From the NCBI RefSeq assembly GCF_047511655.1, contig NC_133392.1, positions 98,403,042-98,467,041 of the forward strand: a DNA stretch of 64,000 bases. The letters are read 5' to 3'. How positions within the stretch are numbered: the stretch's first letter is position 1; every line of letters starts with the position of its first letter. The notes under the pieces were generated by a model. The model saw only the letters and a program-made list of their open reading frames with translations, searched no databases and was not told where the DNA came from. Source of the DNA: Castor canadensis. Its lineage: Eukaryota; Chordata; Mammalia; Rodentia; Castoridae. The position numbers were made by a program, and so were the translations under genes. Below, in pieces: positions 26,096 through 38,635 of the stretch.

Positions 26096-26490
26096 CTTGG
26101 GAGGAAAGCGAGACACTGATTAAAGAAAAAAAAACACCTGATTTTTTTTCATTGACAAATTCATGCAAGATATTAACATAAGCTGATAAACACAAATCAT
26201 ATCTTCTAGTCAAATGAATTTCAACAAATGATTTTTTTCTGATGTTTAAGAAATAAGGAAGTTAAGATTGTGCAATAAATGTAGTGACCATCAGTATCAA
26301 AGAGATTATAAATCTGTTGTGAGACATTCAGGCTTCTAGCATGTGGCATAAATATTATAATTATAACAATTAGAGCTCTTATTTCCATTCTTGCCCCCAA
26401 ATAGTCAACTTGCCATAGACAGCCATAGAGATAATACAGACAGTAGATAGATATGATTATTATTGATTACATATGATAATAATGTAATCA

Positions 26491-26529
26491 TTATATCTGT
26501 ATATATCTCTATATCTATCTATCTATCTA
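26491..26529. repeat. AT-rich (TATC)n tract in intron
   Basis: Impure 'tatatctg/tatatatctcta' becomes (TCTA)n, beside further AT-rich sequence. Confidence 0.8.
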
Positions 26530-26539
26530 AAATCATCCC

Positions 26540-27015
26540 TTTCCCAGTACAACACTCCAAACCCTCCAGAGGTTTCCAGTTATATTGGGAGCATGACTTG
26601 TAGGATATTACATATTACATATTACATTCTGGCTCTTTTCCAGAATCTTCTCCTGACCCATACAGCCTTGTCCACTCTGCTTCAGCCAACTGGGTGTGCT
26701 GATTATCAGCTCCACCAACCTTATACCTCCGTCAGAGACATGGCACCTGATGAGCATCACCTGTCTGCAGCACTCTCCCTGTTCATTTGTTCTCACCATT
26801 GGGGATCAACTCAAATGTATTCTCCTCACAGGCCTTGCCTGACACTTGCTTTTTTTGCTTCTTCTCATTTTCATTTTCTTTATGGCACTAATCTCTTCTT
26901 GAAATTGCTGTTGTTTGTTTCCCTATTTATTGTCTGTTATGAGGTCAAGGATATGTCATATTCCTATAACAGTGCCTAGTAGGGGATCAATAAATAATTT
27001 TTGAATTCATGTTTT
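26540..27015 (+). mobile_element. L2 LINE 3' relic
   Basis: The region reads in the L2 order. It includes 'caactcaaatgtattctcct', 'ccctatttattgtctgttat' and the terminal block 'acagtgcctagtaggggatc' followed by 'aataaataatttttgaattc'. Confidence 0.75.
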
Positions 27016-28017
27016 TGAAAGAACTTTATATGCAGTTAACCACTAAGCAGCGGGCTTCTAAAGACATTTTGTCCTCCAGGTGTGGAAAGATAATGGTCCT
27101 AGTTTGATCTCATGTGAGAAAAAGGAAGACAGAAATTTTCTCCTGCTGTTCTAGATAATCCATGAATTCAAAATCTAGAGTTCTTTGGTCCCAAAATTCT
27201 AAATCCCCAACCCCTGATGAATAGCCCAACAGTTCAAGTATGTTTTTTCCTCTACATTCCCCGTATCAACCTCAAAGAAGAATCACTGACTTGACTTCTT
27301 TAAGGTGGTATGTACCCTTGCTGTACTCTTACTAAAGAGCCCTGGTGTCAGGCTAGTTTCCATTCTATACCACTCCACCCCACTCTTCCATCTTTAGAAG
27401 AGTATATGATTAGATTAGTCAAGGTTTCCCAGCAGCCAGACTTTCTTACTTTGAGCATGCATCCCCAGGCCTTGCTTCAAAGACCCAGAAAAGAAAAGGC
27501 CCAAGCTGTCTAATTTTTTTGTGCATGGCCTTTGAGATCCTGATGCCCTGGGGTCCCCTCCAGTCACTGGGCTCTCTTCTAAGTACAGCAGTGTGGTTTC
27601 CCAAAGATGTTCATCCTGCTAGCCACCTATTCGTTTTCTTCAGAGGCGATCAATACACAAATGGCTTTTAGAGTAACAACTTTACTGGGGTCAGGGATCG
27701 AAGTCTTTTATCAAGAGAGGTGTCAAGTTTGTGGCTCTGACAACAATAAACCTTTGAGCAGCTTCTCCTCGTAGGTTAAAGTTCTTCCAGGAAGAGAGAT
27801 TTATTTTTGTCATGCAGCATCTAAACATTCCTCATCCTGGTTTGGATGCTGTGCTAAATTAACTGTTCACATCTCTAATATGTCTGTCTGGGGAGACTAT
27901 GTTTTATGGGGAAACTGGATCCTTTCCTGTCTAGTTATGACATAGTTCACTGATTTATCTACCTTAGAAGTGGAATTCTCTTAATATTTTAATAGATGGT
28001 GTTATTCTTCTGTTACT

Positions 28018-28615
28018 TTTTAAAATTAGTAGTGCAGAGTGGTGGGTTTCATTATGATGCTTTCATACTTGCATCCTTTGTACTTTGGTCATATTCATTC
28101 TGCCATCATCCTCTCTTTCCCCCCTTTCTCTTCCCACTGCCCTCAACAATCCCTCTTCTATTTTCATATCTTTTTTAAAAATCCAGTTTCTTTATCTGAG
28201 AGAAGACATGTGATGATCTCCAGTTCCATTAATTTCATTCTTTGCAGCTGAATAATTCTCCATTGTGCATATATACCACATTTTCTTTATTCACTCATCT
28301 GTTGATGGGCACCTAAACTGATTACACGACTTGGTTACTGTGAATCGTGCCACAGTAAACATAGGTATGCAGGTATGTCTGTTGTGTACTGACTTACATT
28401 CCTTTGGGTATGGAGTGGTCTAGCAAGATCATATCATAGGTCCATTTTCAGTTTTTCGAGAACCCTCCCCACTTCTTATTTCCATAGGGGCTACACAAAT
28501 TTACATTGCCACCAACAATTTATAAGGATTTCCTTTTCCCTGCATTCTCATTAACATTTGTTGTTGTTTGTTTTCTTAATGATAGTCATTCTGAAGGGAG
28601 TATAGAAGATGTTTT
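28018..28615 (-). mobile_element. L1 ORF2 fragment, minus strand
   Basis: Reverse L1 text is clear: 'ttcattctttgcagctgaat', 'ctgttgatgggcacctaaac', 'acattgccaccaacaattta' and 'gatagtcattctgaagggag'. This is the C-terminal ORF2 region of an inactive copy, in the same orientation as ST6GALNAC5. Confidence 0.85.
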
Positions 28616-29617
28616 CAATTCAGAAAATGCATGCTAGGGAAAATTCAGGTTTGAACTGACTCAGGTTGGAAAAAAAAAGAAATAAGAGTAGAAACTTATG
28701 AGATAAACCTCCACAGTTTCATATACATAATATGGAGAACCATGCCAAGTTCATAGTATTATGGTATACTTGGGGTTAAGCTCTTATTCCTTCTTAAATC
28801 AGTTTTTCAATTTGACTCATCTAAGTCTTGGACATCTTGTTGGCATCAATCTCACTAAAGAAACAATTAGGTTTCTAAAAATATCATGAGATTGATTTGG
28901 CACCTAGGAATAGAGGGTAATTGGAAACCAGCTAAAGGATGCTATGGGATCAATTTCCTTATTCAGGAAGACCATCTCTTTGAATGAAAGCTTATCTGGC
29001 ACCATATTGATCACCTACAGGGAGAATTAAATTTATGCATTTGGTAACATGGTATCAGAGTTGTCCAAGTGAGTCATTCATGTAAGAGCTGTTTCTGTAC
29101 CTTAACACTTTGTCCAACCTGTGGAAATGTCCTCTGTGGGACTTGGGAAGGCAGAGCTGAGTATGACAGGAACAGTTCTCTGGGCAATGAATCTGTCCTC
29201 ACCTTTAATCCACTTTCCATTTAGAAAGTCCTTCCTAGCTTAGGGTCATATCTCCTTAGGTTGCTTCTCCAACCTGATTCTCTAAAGGCTACATAGCTTT
29301 TTCTTCTTCCACCTGACCCCATGAAGACAACTATAAACAGCAGGATTTCCACATGTGGAGGCCATCATAAAAGGATTCTGGTGTCCAAGTTCCTGTCCAG
29401 GGTCAAGTGAAGCTTCAGGAGAGGAGGCTGGGCTGTTGGACTTGGAGGAAGATGGTCGCAGAACCAGATTTCCATGCATGCAACCTTCCATCAGCAATAG
29501 CCAAAGGCAAAATATCAGCATCAAGGGAGGCTGGATAAAGGGTATCGGAACTCTCTGTACTCTTTTGGCAACTTTTCAATGAATATAAAATTACCTAAAA
29601 CAAAAAGTTAACATTTA

Positions 29618-29930
29618 GGCTGGGTGCATTGGCTCACGTCTGTAATCCCAGCCATTCAGAAGACAGAGTTTGGAAGGATCAAGTTTCAAAAAGTTAGTAA
29701 GACCCCCATCTCAACCAACAAGCTGGTTGTGGCGGTACATGCCTCTCATCTTACCTATACAAGAGGTATAGGTAGGAAGATCACAGTTCGGGTTGGCCCT
29801 GGGCAAAAACCACAATACCCTATCTGAAAGATTGGTAAAGCAAAACAGGGCTGGAGGCATGCCTCAAGTGGTAGAGAGCCACCCCAGCTAGCACGAGACC
29901 CTGAGTTCAACCCCAGTATTGAAAAAATAA
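29618..29930 (+). mobile_element. Trimeric SINE (B1-like + B1-like + ID)
   Basis: The first head is 'ggctgggtgcattggctcac', the second unit starts 'agctggttgtggcggtacat', and the ID part is 'gcctcaagtggtagagagcc' with 'ctgagttcaaccccagtatt'. Confidence 0.88.
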
Positions 29931-30229
29931 GTCAATCTAAAAATGATACATTTTTATCATGTATTATTTTAAAAAGAAGCTCCTTGGGAGATCCTAATGC
30001 ACAGCCAGGGTTGAGAAGGCTGATTTTGCAAGTACCTGCCAAGCCTTAGTGTTTAATTTAAGTGAGCTCCTCTCCATCTCCATCAGCTCTCTAAGGTGAC
30101 AACCACTGCTTCTGTAGGAGCGATGAGCATGTAGCACTCAGATAGGGTCCTTGTCTGGCTTTAAGCACACAGCCTCACTCATGGGACATCCAAGTTGCCC
30201 GACTTAACCATTTCAGCCCAAAGCATGGA

Positions 30230-30395
30230 GCTTAGGACTCCACATGCACTAGTTTATTTAACCTTAAGAACTTTCCTATAAGGAACATACTATTACAACT
30301 ATTTTATGGATGACAAGACACATGCACAGAAAAACTGAAGAAGCTTCAGAGCCAAGATCTGAACTGAAGTTGGTTGCCTGCACAACCTTTACTTT
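30230..30395 (+). mobile_element. MIR SINE relic
   Basis: 'agtttatttaaccttaagaa' is followed by a 'tattttatggatgacaagac'-type core and 'gagccaagatctgaactgaa', the MIR order. Confidence 0.55.
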
Positions 30396-30577
30396 TCAGA
30401 GAGATTTGTATCTTGGAGAAGTCCTGTCCTGCGGTTTCTGCAGCACATGGCTAAGAGCAGCTTGTCTTGGTGCATTCTTCCAAGCATTTCGCTATAGGTG
30501 TGCCCCGTGAAGGGCATCGACTCTGTGTAGCTGGGTGGGTGTTAGGCAGAGGCCTCAGGCTCACTTACAATTCTGTT

Positions 30578-30925
30578 CATTATTATTATTATTATTATCA
30601 TTTGTGGTAATGGGGTTTCAACCCAGGGCCTTGCATTTGCTAGGAAGGTGCTCTACCACTTGAGCCACATACCCAGCTCTTTTTGTGTTAGATATTTTTT
30701 TGAATAGGGTCTCGCATTTTTTGCCCAGGCCAGCTTGGAGCGCATGTAAATTCTCCTATTTACATTTCCTTTGTAGCTGGGATGACAGACCAATGCCACC
30801 ATGCCCAGTTATTGGTTCAGATGGCAACGCACTAACTTTTTGCCTGGGCTAACTTTGTTCTGCAATCCTCCTGATCTCAGCCTCCTTAGTATCTGGGATT
30901 ACAGTCCTGAGCCTCTGAGCCCAGC
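30578..30925 (-). mobile_element. Trimeric SINE, minus strand, with (TTA)n tail
   Basis: The reversed ID part (ctaccacttgagccacatac) is followed by B1-like units at about 30676-30810 and 30811-30925. The tail has become (TTA)n at 30579-30599. Confidence 0.88.
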
Positions 30926-33039
30926 TTTCCTGATCATTAATTTTAATGGCAGCATGTATTTTGCAATGTTACATTTTTGAAAGTTCAGAAGCTAAGCTGA
31001 ACAATTGGGGGTAAGCTCACAATATTAACAAGCAAGATAAGATACTTCCATTTCTAGATATTGATGAAGTTCAAAACCAAAATAAGGTACCTTGGCATTT
31101 AAAGAAACAAAAGAAGCAAAAGGACACCTTTCTCTTGCCCTTCCCCCCGCAAAACAGGTCATAAAAGAATTCTTGGCCTTCCTCGTCTAAAAAAGTAGAT
31201 CATAAAACTTTCATTCCTGAAGTACCCTCCCTGTACTCTGTCCTCAAAGACACAGAGATGTCAAGAAAAATGTATATAAATAGGTTTTGCTAACCCTCTT
31301 CCCCATACCCTTTTTGTCCAATCGTATTTGTCCACAACTACTGGCTTCTTCATCAAACTTACATAAAAATACACAGCTTCCCCTGCTGCACTGGGTCTTA
31401 ACTTCTGAAATCACCTGTGCACATACAATTTATATTAAATGTGTATGCTTTTCTCTTGTCCATCTGTCTTTTATTAGTGGAGTCTCAGCCATGAATCTTG
31501 TGATAGGTGAGGAAAAGAAATGACCTTTTCCCACCTGCAGTACCTTTTTGATTGATTCTGCTTACTGAGTTTGGGAATGGACTATGTAAAAGGCTGCAAA
31601 TGTCCCAAGGAAAGAATAAGGTCTTTACCTTTGTCTAGAACTCTTAGACACTCTCTTTAACTCTCTTGGCATGATACCTGGCATATAATTGACAATCAAG
31701 AAATGTTTGAAGAATAGAGTTGAATTAATGGTTGTCAAGTGTCTAGGTTGTTTTGCAACTGACTTGCACAGAGACCTTTAGGGATGCCATACAGCATTCA
31801 GAAGAAATGGTCTTTCAACAGCTCTTTCAGACTATGAGATCTACTGAGCCATGCATATTCTGCTGCCTTGATTTCTTATCTTTAGATCCTCATAAGAAGA
31901 AAATCAGCTGCACACCTTGGAAGCATTAATACTTGTGTGCCTGGGGTACAAGGAGCATCAAGAACTTGCAGGTGCTCATTCTTCATGGGAGAAGGACTCC
32001 ACCTCAACCCCACCCTATCCCCCACAGCTCAAGCTCCTCAGGTGGCACCATAATGTCTGAGCATGGATCAACGGTACCCACAAGAGGCAGAAGGAAGATA
32101 ATGAAAACACCCAGTGACTAGGAAGAGTTGGTAAAATTATGGCAAAGATGGAAAAAACAATAAGCTTCCAGGAAGAAACACAATAATATATTTAAACTCT
32201 ACTTAAAAAAACATAAGCCACACAGGTGACATTGCTATTTCACACCTGCCCGTCCTAAGTGTCTTATTCTACTTGATGGAACTTTCCCTGTTACTTCTGA
32301 TGGCAGCTCTATGAATGTTCACTGGCTAATAATTCTAGCAAAATCAACTCTCTGGTATTCATGATACCTTTGAGATGTCCTTCACATTATGGATGAGATA
32401 TTAATTTAGTTCCACGACAGTGATCACTCTGAATCATTACCCTGCTAATTAATACTCAAGAAATGATGGGTAACAGAGAGTTGTAAACTTGGTAATGTGC
32501 TAAGTGTGACCGGAAATAACATTATTAGGTAAAATTTAAAGGCTTGGCCTATTATTATCACAAATAATTTACAATGGAAAATGAGATTAAAAATACTCAC
32601 CATAACTTAGTTTAGAAAGCAATGATAACAGATCTTTTCACTGCAATTTATAGTCCATCCAAAGAGAATGGATTTGACTTCCTCGCTGGATATGGGATGA
32701 TTTAAGGGCATATTGTCCACAAAATAATAGATTTTTGGAGCTCTCGCTGGTGCAACATGGCATTAATTTTCTCTAGCTTTCTGAACACTGATGAGTGTGA
32801 AATCTGGTGAAGAAGGAAGGTGGGCGCTTGGTGCTTTGGCCCCTCTTTGAGGAATCAATGCTCTGACTGAGAATAAAACAGGGTGACTATCATTGACTTC
32901 TGGGCCCCCTCAAATTCTGAATTGTCATTTGCTAATTACACTTTTCATCCATTCTGATGTTATTATCTTGAAATAAAAGTTTTCAATCAAACTCTTAAAC
33001 ACTTCTAAGGAAAGGTCTTTTTCTTGATTATCACTGAGC

Positions 33040-34085
33040 CCATCAATACTGAATATATACTGTCTGCCAGACACAATGACAAGTGCTAAAGATACAAATG
33101 GGGACTGAGGGCCTGGTGGTGTGGCTCAGGTGGTAGAGCACCTGCCTAGCAAACATGAAGCCTGAGTTCAAACACCAGTACTGCCAGCAAAAAAAAAAAA
33201 AAAAGTAAATGCAAATGAATTTGCTGGCGAGTGGCTCAAGTGGTAGAATGCCTGCCTAGTAAGCATAAGGTCCTGAGTTCACACCCCAGCACCAACAAAA
33301 AAAAAAAAAATCAGAAAACAAATGGGGACTGAGCCACGACCCCTCCTCCAAGGGGTAAATGAAGGAGCTGGAGAAGTCAATCAGTGAACTGGGGCAGATA
33401 GAAGAAAGAGTAAGGTCCAGGGGGCCAATGGATCTGACTTACACAGGCAGTCAGGGAGGTCTGAGGAAGAGGGGCTGCTGAGTAAAACAGGGGAGTCAAG
33501 GCTTAATGGCATTGTCTCTTGAGTCCTTGAGTCCTGTATTCAAATCCTACCTTTGCCACTTATCTTCTCTAAGGCCTTTGGCCAACTGTTTCAGGTCTTT
33601 AAAACCCACATGTAAAATGGTGACAATAAGTTCACCTCATCAGATTATGGGATGGATCAATGAAATAATGCATATGACCATGCTAAACATAGGACTGGTG
33701 TGAGATACATGCACACAAAATGCCAACGATAAGACTATTAGTAAAGAACCAGTAAATTAAGAAAGAATTTCTTAATTAAATTAAGATCCAGGCAAATTAA
33801 GGAAGTAGGGAATAAACCTTCTAGACCGATAGAGGGACAGATGTCTGCAGGGTGAGTTCTATGACAAGAATTTTCATATGGCTGATGACAATTTGTGCAA
33901 ATGAGGAAGAGTGACTAAAGCAGTATGTGGAAGCCTGACCCTGTGCTTAGCTTATATAGAGTGTGAACTCTGTATAAAAAGCTTTGGGGAAACCACTGAG
34001 GGATATCAAGTGATGGGTCAGGTATTAAGCCCAGAGTTGGAAAGAGCAATCTGGAGGCTATGGTGGTAGCAAGTTCAAGAGGAAA
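33040..34085 (-). mobile_element. L2 LINE relic interrupted by ID dimer and MIR
   Basis: 'ctgccagacacaatgacaag' and 'ccaaggggtaaatgaaggag' are reverse L2 3' text on either side of the ID dimer. Purine-rich reverse L2 text continues after an embedded MIR-like block (33505-33730). Confidence 0.5.
33094..33333 (+). mobile_element. Tandem ID SINE pair inside one 16-bp target-site duplication
   Basis: Two ID units (about 33110-33204 and 33222-33312), each with 'gtggctcaggtggtagagca'- or 'gtggctcaagtggtagaatg'-type A boxes and A-rich ends, sit between identical copies of acaaatggggactgag at 33094-33109 and 33318-33333. The pair therefore appears to have inserted as one unit. Confidence 0.93.
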
Positions 34086-35679
34086 AGGTTGTTTGCCGCT
34101 TGGATGACTTCAGTCAGCATTTGATTCTGCCAGATCTTAAATATGTCTCTTCATCTGCCGCTATGGCCATTTATACACCCACTACTTCCATTAGTGGCAT
34201 TAAGTGGTTTTGTAGCTTAGAGGCTATCATTCTTCCCACAGTTTGCTCAATACTTTTAGGGGTTACAGAAATTTTCTTGACAATGAACTCCTCAAAGTAA
34301 CTCAGGCCTGTCAGGTGGGATGAGAAGGCCAGACCCCCATGAGAGCTGGGTGCAAATGACAGTTCCAGATTTGTAAGGATGAGCTACCAACACTTAACCT
34401 GGAGCTCAGGCATTCATGGATTGCTCTGCTGTTTGCCTGCACTCCTTTTCCCACTGCATCACCTCGGTCACATGGTGCAATGGCAGCTGGTGTGCCCTTT
34501 GAGTCACTACCACACTGCATGGCTAGATGTAGCTATGGGAATAAGATCAGTGCTTTGGCTCCCCATGCCTAAATTTTCCTGGCAATAAGAAGGTGATGAT
34601 TAAACTCCTGAAAAGCTTGTGAAAGTTGAATTTAGATGGGAAAGCAGCATGATTGTATGCTAGACCAGAGGTTGTCAAATTACTTATTTGCCATGGGATA
34701 TTATTTTGAAAAGAAATGCTATACAAGAGCCTACATTACAAAAGTTCCAGTGAATCTGCTCTTGATCAAGTAAGGCAGGAGGGTCTGGTGCCCTGTTGTG
34801 TTGGCTTCTTGCCCCAGGAATGCAAGAACTCCTCTAGGCCTGATTGAAAGCCAGAGATGGATGTTTCAATAAAGCTCGGTGGGTCAGATGCATTGACAGG
34901 CAGAGTGTGAATGTTTTCTCCACAGGCACCTTGTGTAACCCTCTGACTAACCTTCTGACTCTCATGACTGACCTGTGGTCAAGTAGGACTCAGGCACGGA
35001 AGGCAGAGACCCTGCCTCATTCATCTTTGATCACTGTCTACACTATCACAACTAACATGAGTTAGTTGAATGAATGGCCATCTCTGTGATTTAGTTAATG
35101 ACTTCTTTTGAGGGTTCAAACTGTGTCTTAAGGTCTGAAGCAACTTGTGAAAAATGAACAGTTGGCTTTTGTTTTGCTGAAATCTGGCTCCATGTGGCTA
35201 ACTCGTCACTTGGTGAGAGGCTGGGAACCTATGGCAGACACAGAATGGCTAAGTATACTGCAAGTAGTCTGTGTGACATTCTGCAAGAAGCTGATGGCCA
35301 CGTGAGACCAATTCTCAATGTGCAGAAAACTGAGATTCATGCCACATCTAAGGGCCATCGGTGTCTTTCCTTTCCAGGAACCTACTCCTCCCCTCCACAC
35401 ACCTTCTGAGCACCATTCATTGTGCATTCGAGGCATCTTCATAAAGTATGCCAATGGACCCCCACACTGTGGATTAAAGAATGCTTTTCCTGGTAACTTC
35501 TGTGTGATGAGCACACCTCAGGACTGTCCTAAACATTGCTCATCTATTACCTAGTGGAATGATCATACAAACTCTCAAATCCAGTACTAATGTCACTGCC
35601 ATTATACAAATGTGGAAGCTAAGACTTTTGAGACACAGTCATTGACTAATTTACCCAAGGTCACTAAGGATCAGTGAGG

Positions 35680-35965
35680 TCAAATAACTTTCTTTTTTTT
35701 CTATTTTATTCATATGTACATACAATGTTTGGGTCATTTCTCCCCCCACCTTCCTCCTGCCCCCTCCTTTACACCCCCTTAACCCCTTGCTGCCAGGCAG
35801 AGACTATTTTGCCCTTATCTCTAATTTTGTTGAAGAGAGAGTATAAGCAGTAATAGAAAGGACCAAGGGTTTTTGCCAGTTGAGATAAGGATAGCTATAC
35901 AGGGAGTTGACTCATATTGCTTTCCTGTACATGCATGTTTCCTTCTAAGTTCAAATAACTTTCTT
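35680..35965 (-). mobile_element. Short 5'-truncated young L1 (3' UTR only) with 15-bp target-site duplication
   Basis: The minus strand reads an L1 3' UTR with 'attagagataagggcaaaat', a G-rich block, 'gaaatgacccaaacattgta' and an A tail. The body 35695-35950 is flanked by identical tcaaataactttctt at 35680-35694 and 35951-35965. It carries an AATAAA at 35705-35710 in the sense orientation of ST6GALNAC5. Confidence 0.92.
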
Positions 35966-36498
35966 AAGGTCCCAAACCTTCTTAGAGGCAGAAATAGTTA
36001 TTTTCACCCATTTACAACACCCTTGTCTTCAAGGCTGAGAGAGTGGAGGACAGTGTCATTTATTCCCTCGATATTTATGAAGTATCTGCTATATGTTAGG
36101 ACAGTGACGGTTTACCATCCTGTGACCAGTGCTCCAACACTGAATCAGACCCACCAAACTCTGCCCTCTGGAGAGTACCTTCTGCTGGAATCAACAAGCT
36201 GTTTATGACACATGTACTGTGATTTTAGCCCCTAGTTGTTCTCAACTACTTTCAAATGAAGTCAGAAGGAACAATGGTCAGACTAGCAGCAAGACTAACT
36301 TACAAGTTGCATTTTCATTTTCTGAGGTAGATAACATTTGCAAAAGACTTTAGATGAAGATTGCAAAAGCTACTTTTTTTTTGTAGTCACATGACAAGTA
36401 GCTTTATCATATTCATTATTATTTTGGTATGGGGTAAGCTTATCATAAACCTCTAGGAAGCCAGGACTATGTCCTAATCATCCCTTCCCAAAAAATTG

Positions 36499-36844
36499 TT
36501 GGTATCTTTCTTTTTTTTGGCCGTCCTGAAGTTTGAACTCAGAGTCTTGCACTTGTTAGGCAGGCACTCTATCACTTGAGTCATGCTCCCAGCCTTTCTT
36601 GCATTTGTTATTTTTGAGATAGGGTACTGATTTATGCCCAAGCTGGCATAAATCTATTAGTGCTCCCCCACAAAAGTGGGATGACAGGTGTGTACAAATG
36701 CACCTGGGTGAGTTGGGAGTCTCACAAACTTTTTGCCTGGGCTGGGCTCGAACCATGATCCTCCTGATCTCTACCTCCTGATCTCTGTCTCCAGAGTATC
36801 TAGGATTATAGGCTTGAACTACCCACTGTCTCTTGGTATCTTTC
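36499..36844 (-). mobile_element. Trimeric SINE with exact 12-bp target-site duplication
   Basis: The body 36511-36832 has a reversed ID part followed by two reversed B1-like units. It is flanked by identical ttggtatctttc at 36499-36510 and 36833-36844. This is the best evidence in the window that the trimer moves as a whole. Confidence 0.92.
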
Positions 36845-36944
36845 AAAGCAACTCTAAAATAATGCTTGGGGTAAAAGTAATTATTTTGTATGTCTTGCAG
36901 TATAATATTAATTTATTAGGTACATTACTGATATCAAATAATCT

Positions 36945-37140
36945 TTCCTGAGCACTGTGTGCAGAGTACTGCATCAAACACTGTACATACATGGTCTTAT
37001 TTTATTCTCACTGTGACCTCGACCTCTTATTATTAATTTCTTATACCCCTTTTATAGATCAGGAAAACAAGACTCCAGGTCACACAGTTAGGAACTGGTC
37101 TGTCAACTCATCCTGCAAATGAAAAAGCATGGCTCTTGGT
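36945..37140 (+). mobile_element. MIR SINE relic
   Basis: 'gagcactgtgtgcagagtac', 'tttattctcactgtgacc', 'ttttatagatcaggaaaaca' and 'gtcacacagttaggaactgg' are in MIR order. Confidence 0.7.
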
Positions 37141-37804
37141 CCATTTCTGCTCCTGGCCTTCCTTTCTTACTCTTTCCTAAACAGCCATGATGACTGAGAG
37201 CAGAATGTTCTCTTGAGCCCCACCCTCTCCTCCATGTGACACCCTCCTGCACTTTCTCTGACAGAGCCCTGGCCAGAGGTCTCCTCTGGAAGAGTTCTGG
37301 CTGAAAGAACTTGTGCAGATAACTACTGAACCTTTGTAATGGCAGCTGAGGAAGAGAAATTCAGAGCCTGTGGCAACATATGGTGCACTGACATTATCTT
37401 CATTTCCTAGTTAGTATCATTCCATAAATTGTCTCCATCCTACTGTACATGAAGTCATGATGAACTAACTCTGAGTAAGAGAAATGACAGGTTAACTTGC
37501 CTTTCATTTGTTTTCCATAATAAATAGAAGAGCTCCTTGAACACTTGAAGTCATTAACATTTCAATTTATTCAGGCTTTTGCTTTCTGCTGTCCTAATGG
37601 CAATATTACATAATTATATCTGTGGTCTAACCATCAACTTGATGGTGCTTTGCATGTCTGCCTTTGTTAGCCTGTTGGGTTTGGGAGGCAGTTTGCTTTT
37701 TTTCATGCCACCCTACCTACTTTTTTGCACATAGGCCGTTAAACAGGGATACGATGTTAGTGAAAGAAGTGACAGGGAGCTGGGTGAGGATCCACGCTAG
37801 CTTG

Positions 37805-38040
37805 CTTAATGTATGCTGTGCTCCAGGCACTGTTCCAAGCACTTTATGTGTATTAACTTGTTTAATCCTTGTTTAACCCACCCACAACTGGGGCAGAGTC
37901 TATTGTCCTCATCACAGCTACTTCTACAGGTGAGGAAACTGAGGCAAAAGGAGAACTGGCTTGTTCAAGGTCACAGGCTGGGCTTTAAACCTTGCAGTCT
38001 GGCCCCAGCAGAGAGTGCTCTTATATCCACAGTCTCTCTG
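37805..38040 (+). mobile_element. MIR SINE, well preserved
   Basis: The series 'ccaggcactgttccaagcac', 'tacaggtgaggaaactgagg', 'ttcaaggtcacaggctgg' and 'cttgcagtctggccccag' covers most of the MIR consensus order. Confidence 0.85.
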
Positions 38041-38226
38041 TCCATACCTTTCTCTTCTTTTATCACCTGACTCTTAAATACCAACTAGTCACACTCCTGG
38101 GCTGGATCTTTGGGTTAAAAGAGGTGGGAGAAAAGAGGCAAAATGGTAATGGCATTGCTGTCGTTTGAACATACCCAGCAAAACTCATATTGAAATTTAA
38201 TCCTTGTGAGATATTAAGAGGGGGAA

Positions 38227-38373
38227 CTAGCCAGGTGTGGTGGTGCATGCCTACCATTGCAGCACTTGGGGAGGTTGAGGCAGGAGGATCAAGAGTTCCA
38301 GGCCAACCTGAGCTACATAATGAGACCCTGTCTCAACCAACAAAACAAAACAAAACAAACAAACAAAAACAAA
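38227..38373 (+). mobile_element. B1-like SINE monomer
   Basis: 'agccaggtgtggtggtgcat', 'gaggttgaggcaggaggatc' and 'gctacataatgagaccctgt' are followed by a (CAAA)n tail. Confidence 0.92.
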
Positions 38374-38621
38374 GAGGAAGAAGAAGCAGGTGGACCTGGG
38401 ATCTTTAAGAGGGGATTAGGTCTGGAGGGTTCTGCCCTCATGAATGGGTTGAATGATTTGTGGATTAATCTATTAATGAATGATCTCAAGGGTGGGTCTG
38501 TTACAAAAGCCAGTTTGGCTCTGTCTTTTGTTTGCATCCCTCTTGGCATGTGGTGCTCTATACCAACTCGGGACTCTGCAGAGTCTCCACAAGTAAGAAG
38601 GCCCTCACTGGGTGCAGCCCT

Positions 38622-38635
38622 TTGACCTTTGACCT
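38622..38635. promoter_or_regulatory. Perfect DR1 nuclear-receptor-type motif inside the MaLR LTR
   Basis: The plus strand reads TGACCTTTGACCT at 38623-38635, that is AGGTCAAAGGTCA on the minus strand: two perfect AGGTCA half-sites with one base between. This is the sequence type bound by HNF4, COUP-TF, RXR or PPAR:RXR dimers. Binding is not shown by the sequence. Confidence 0.45.
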
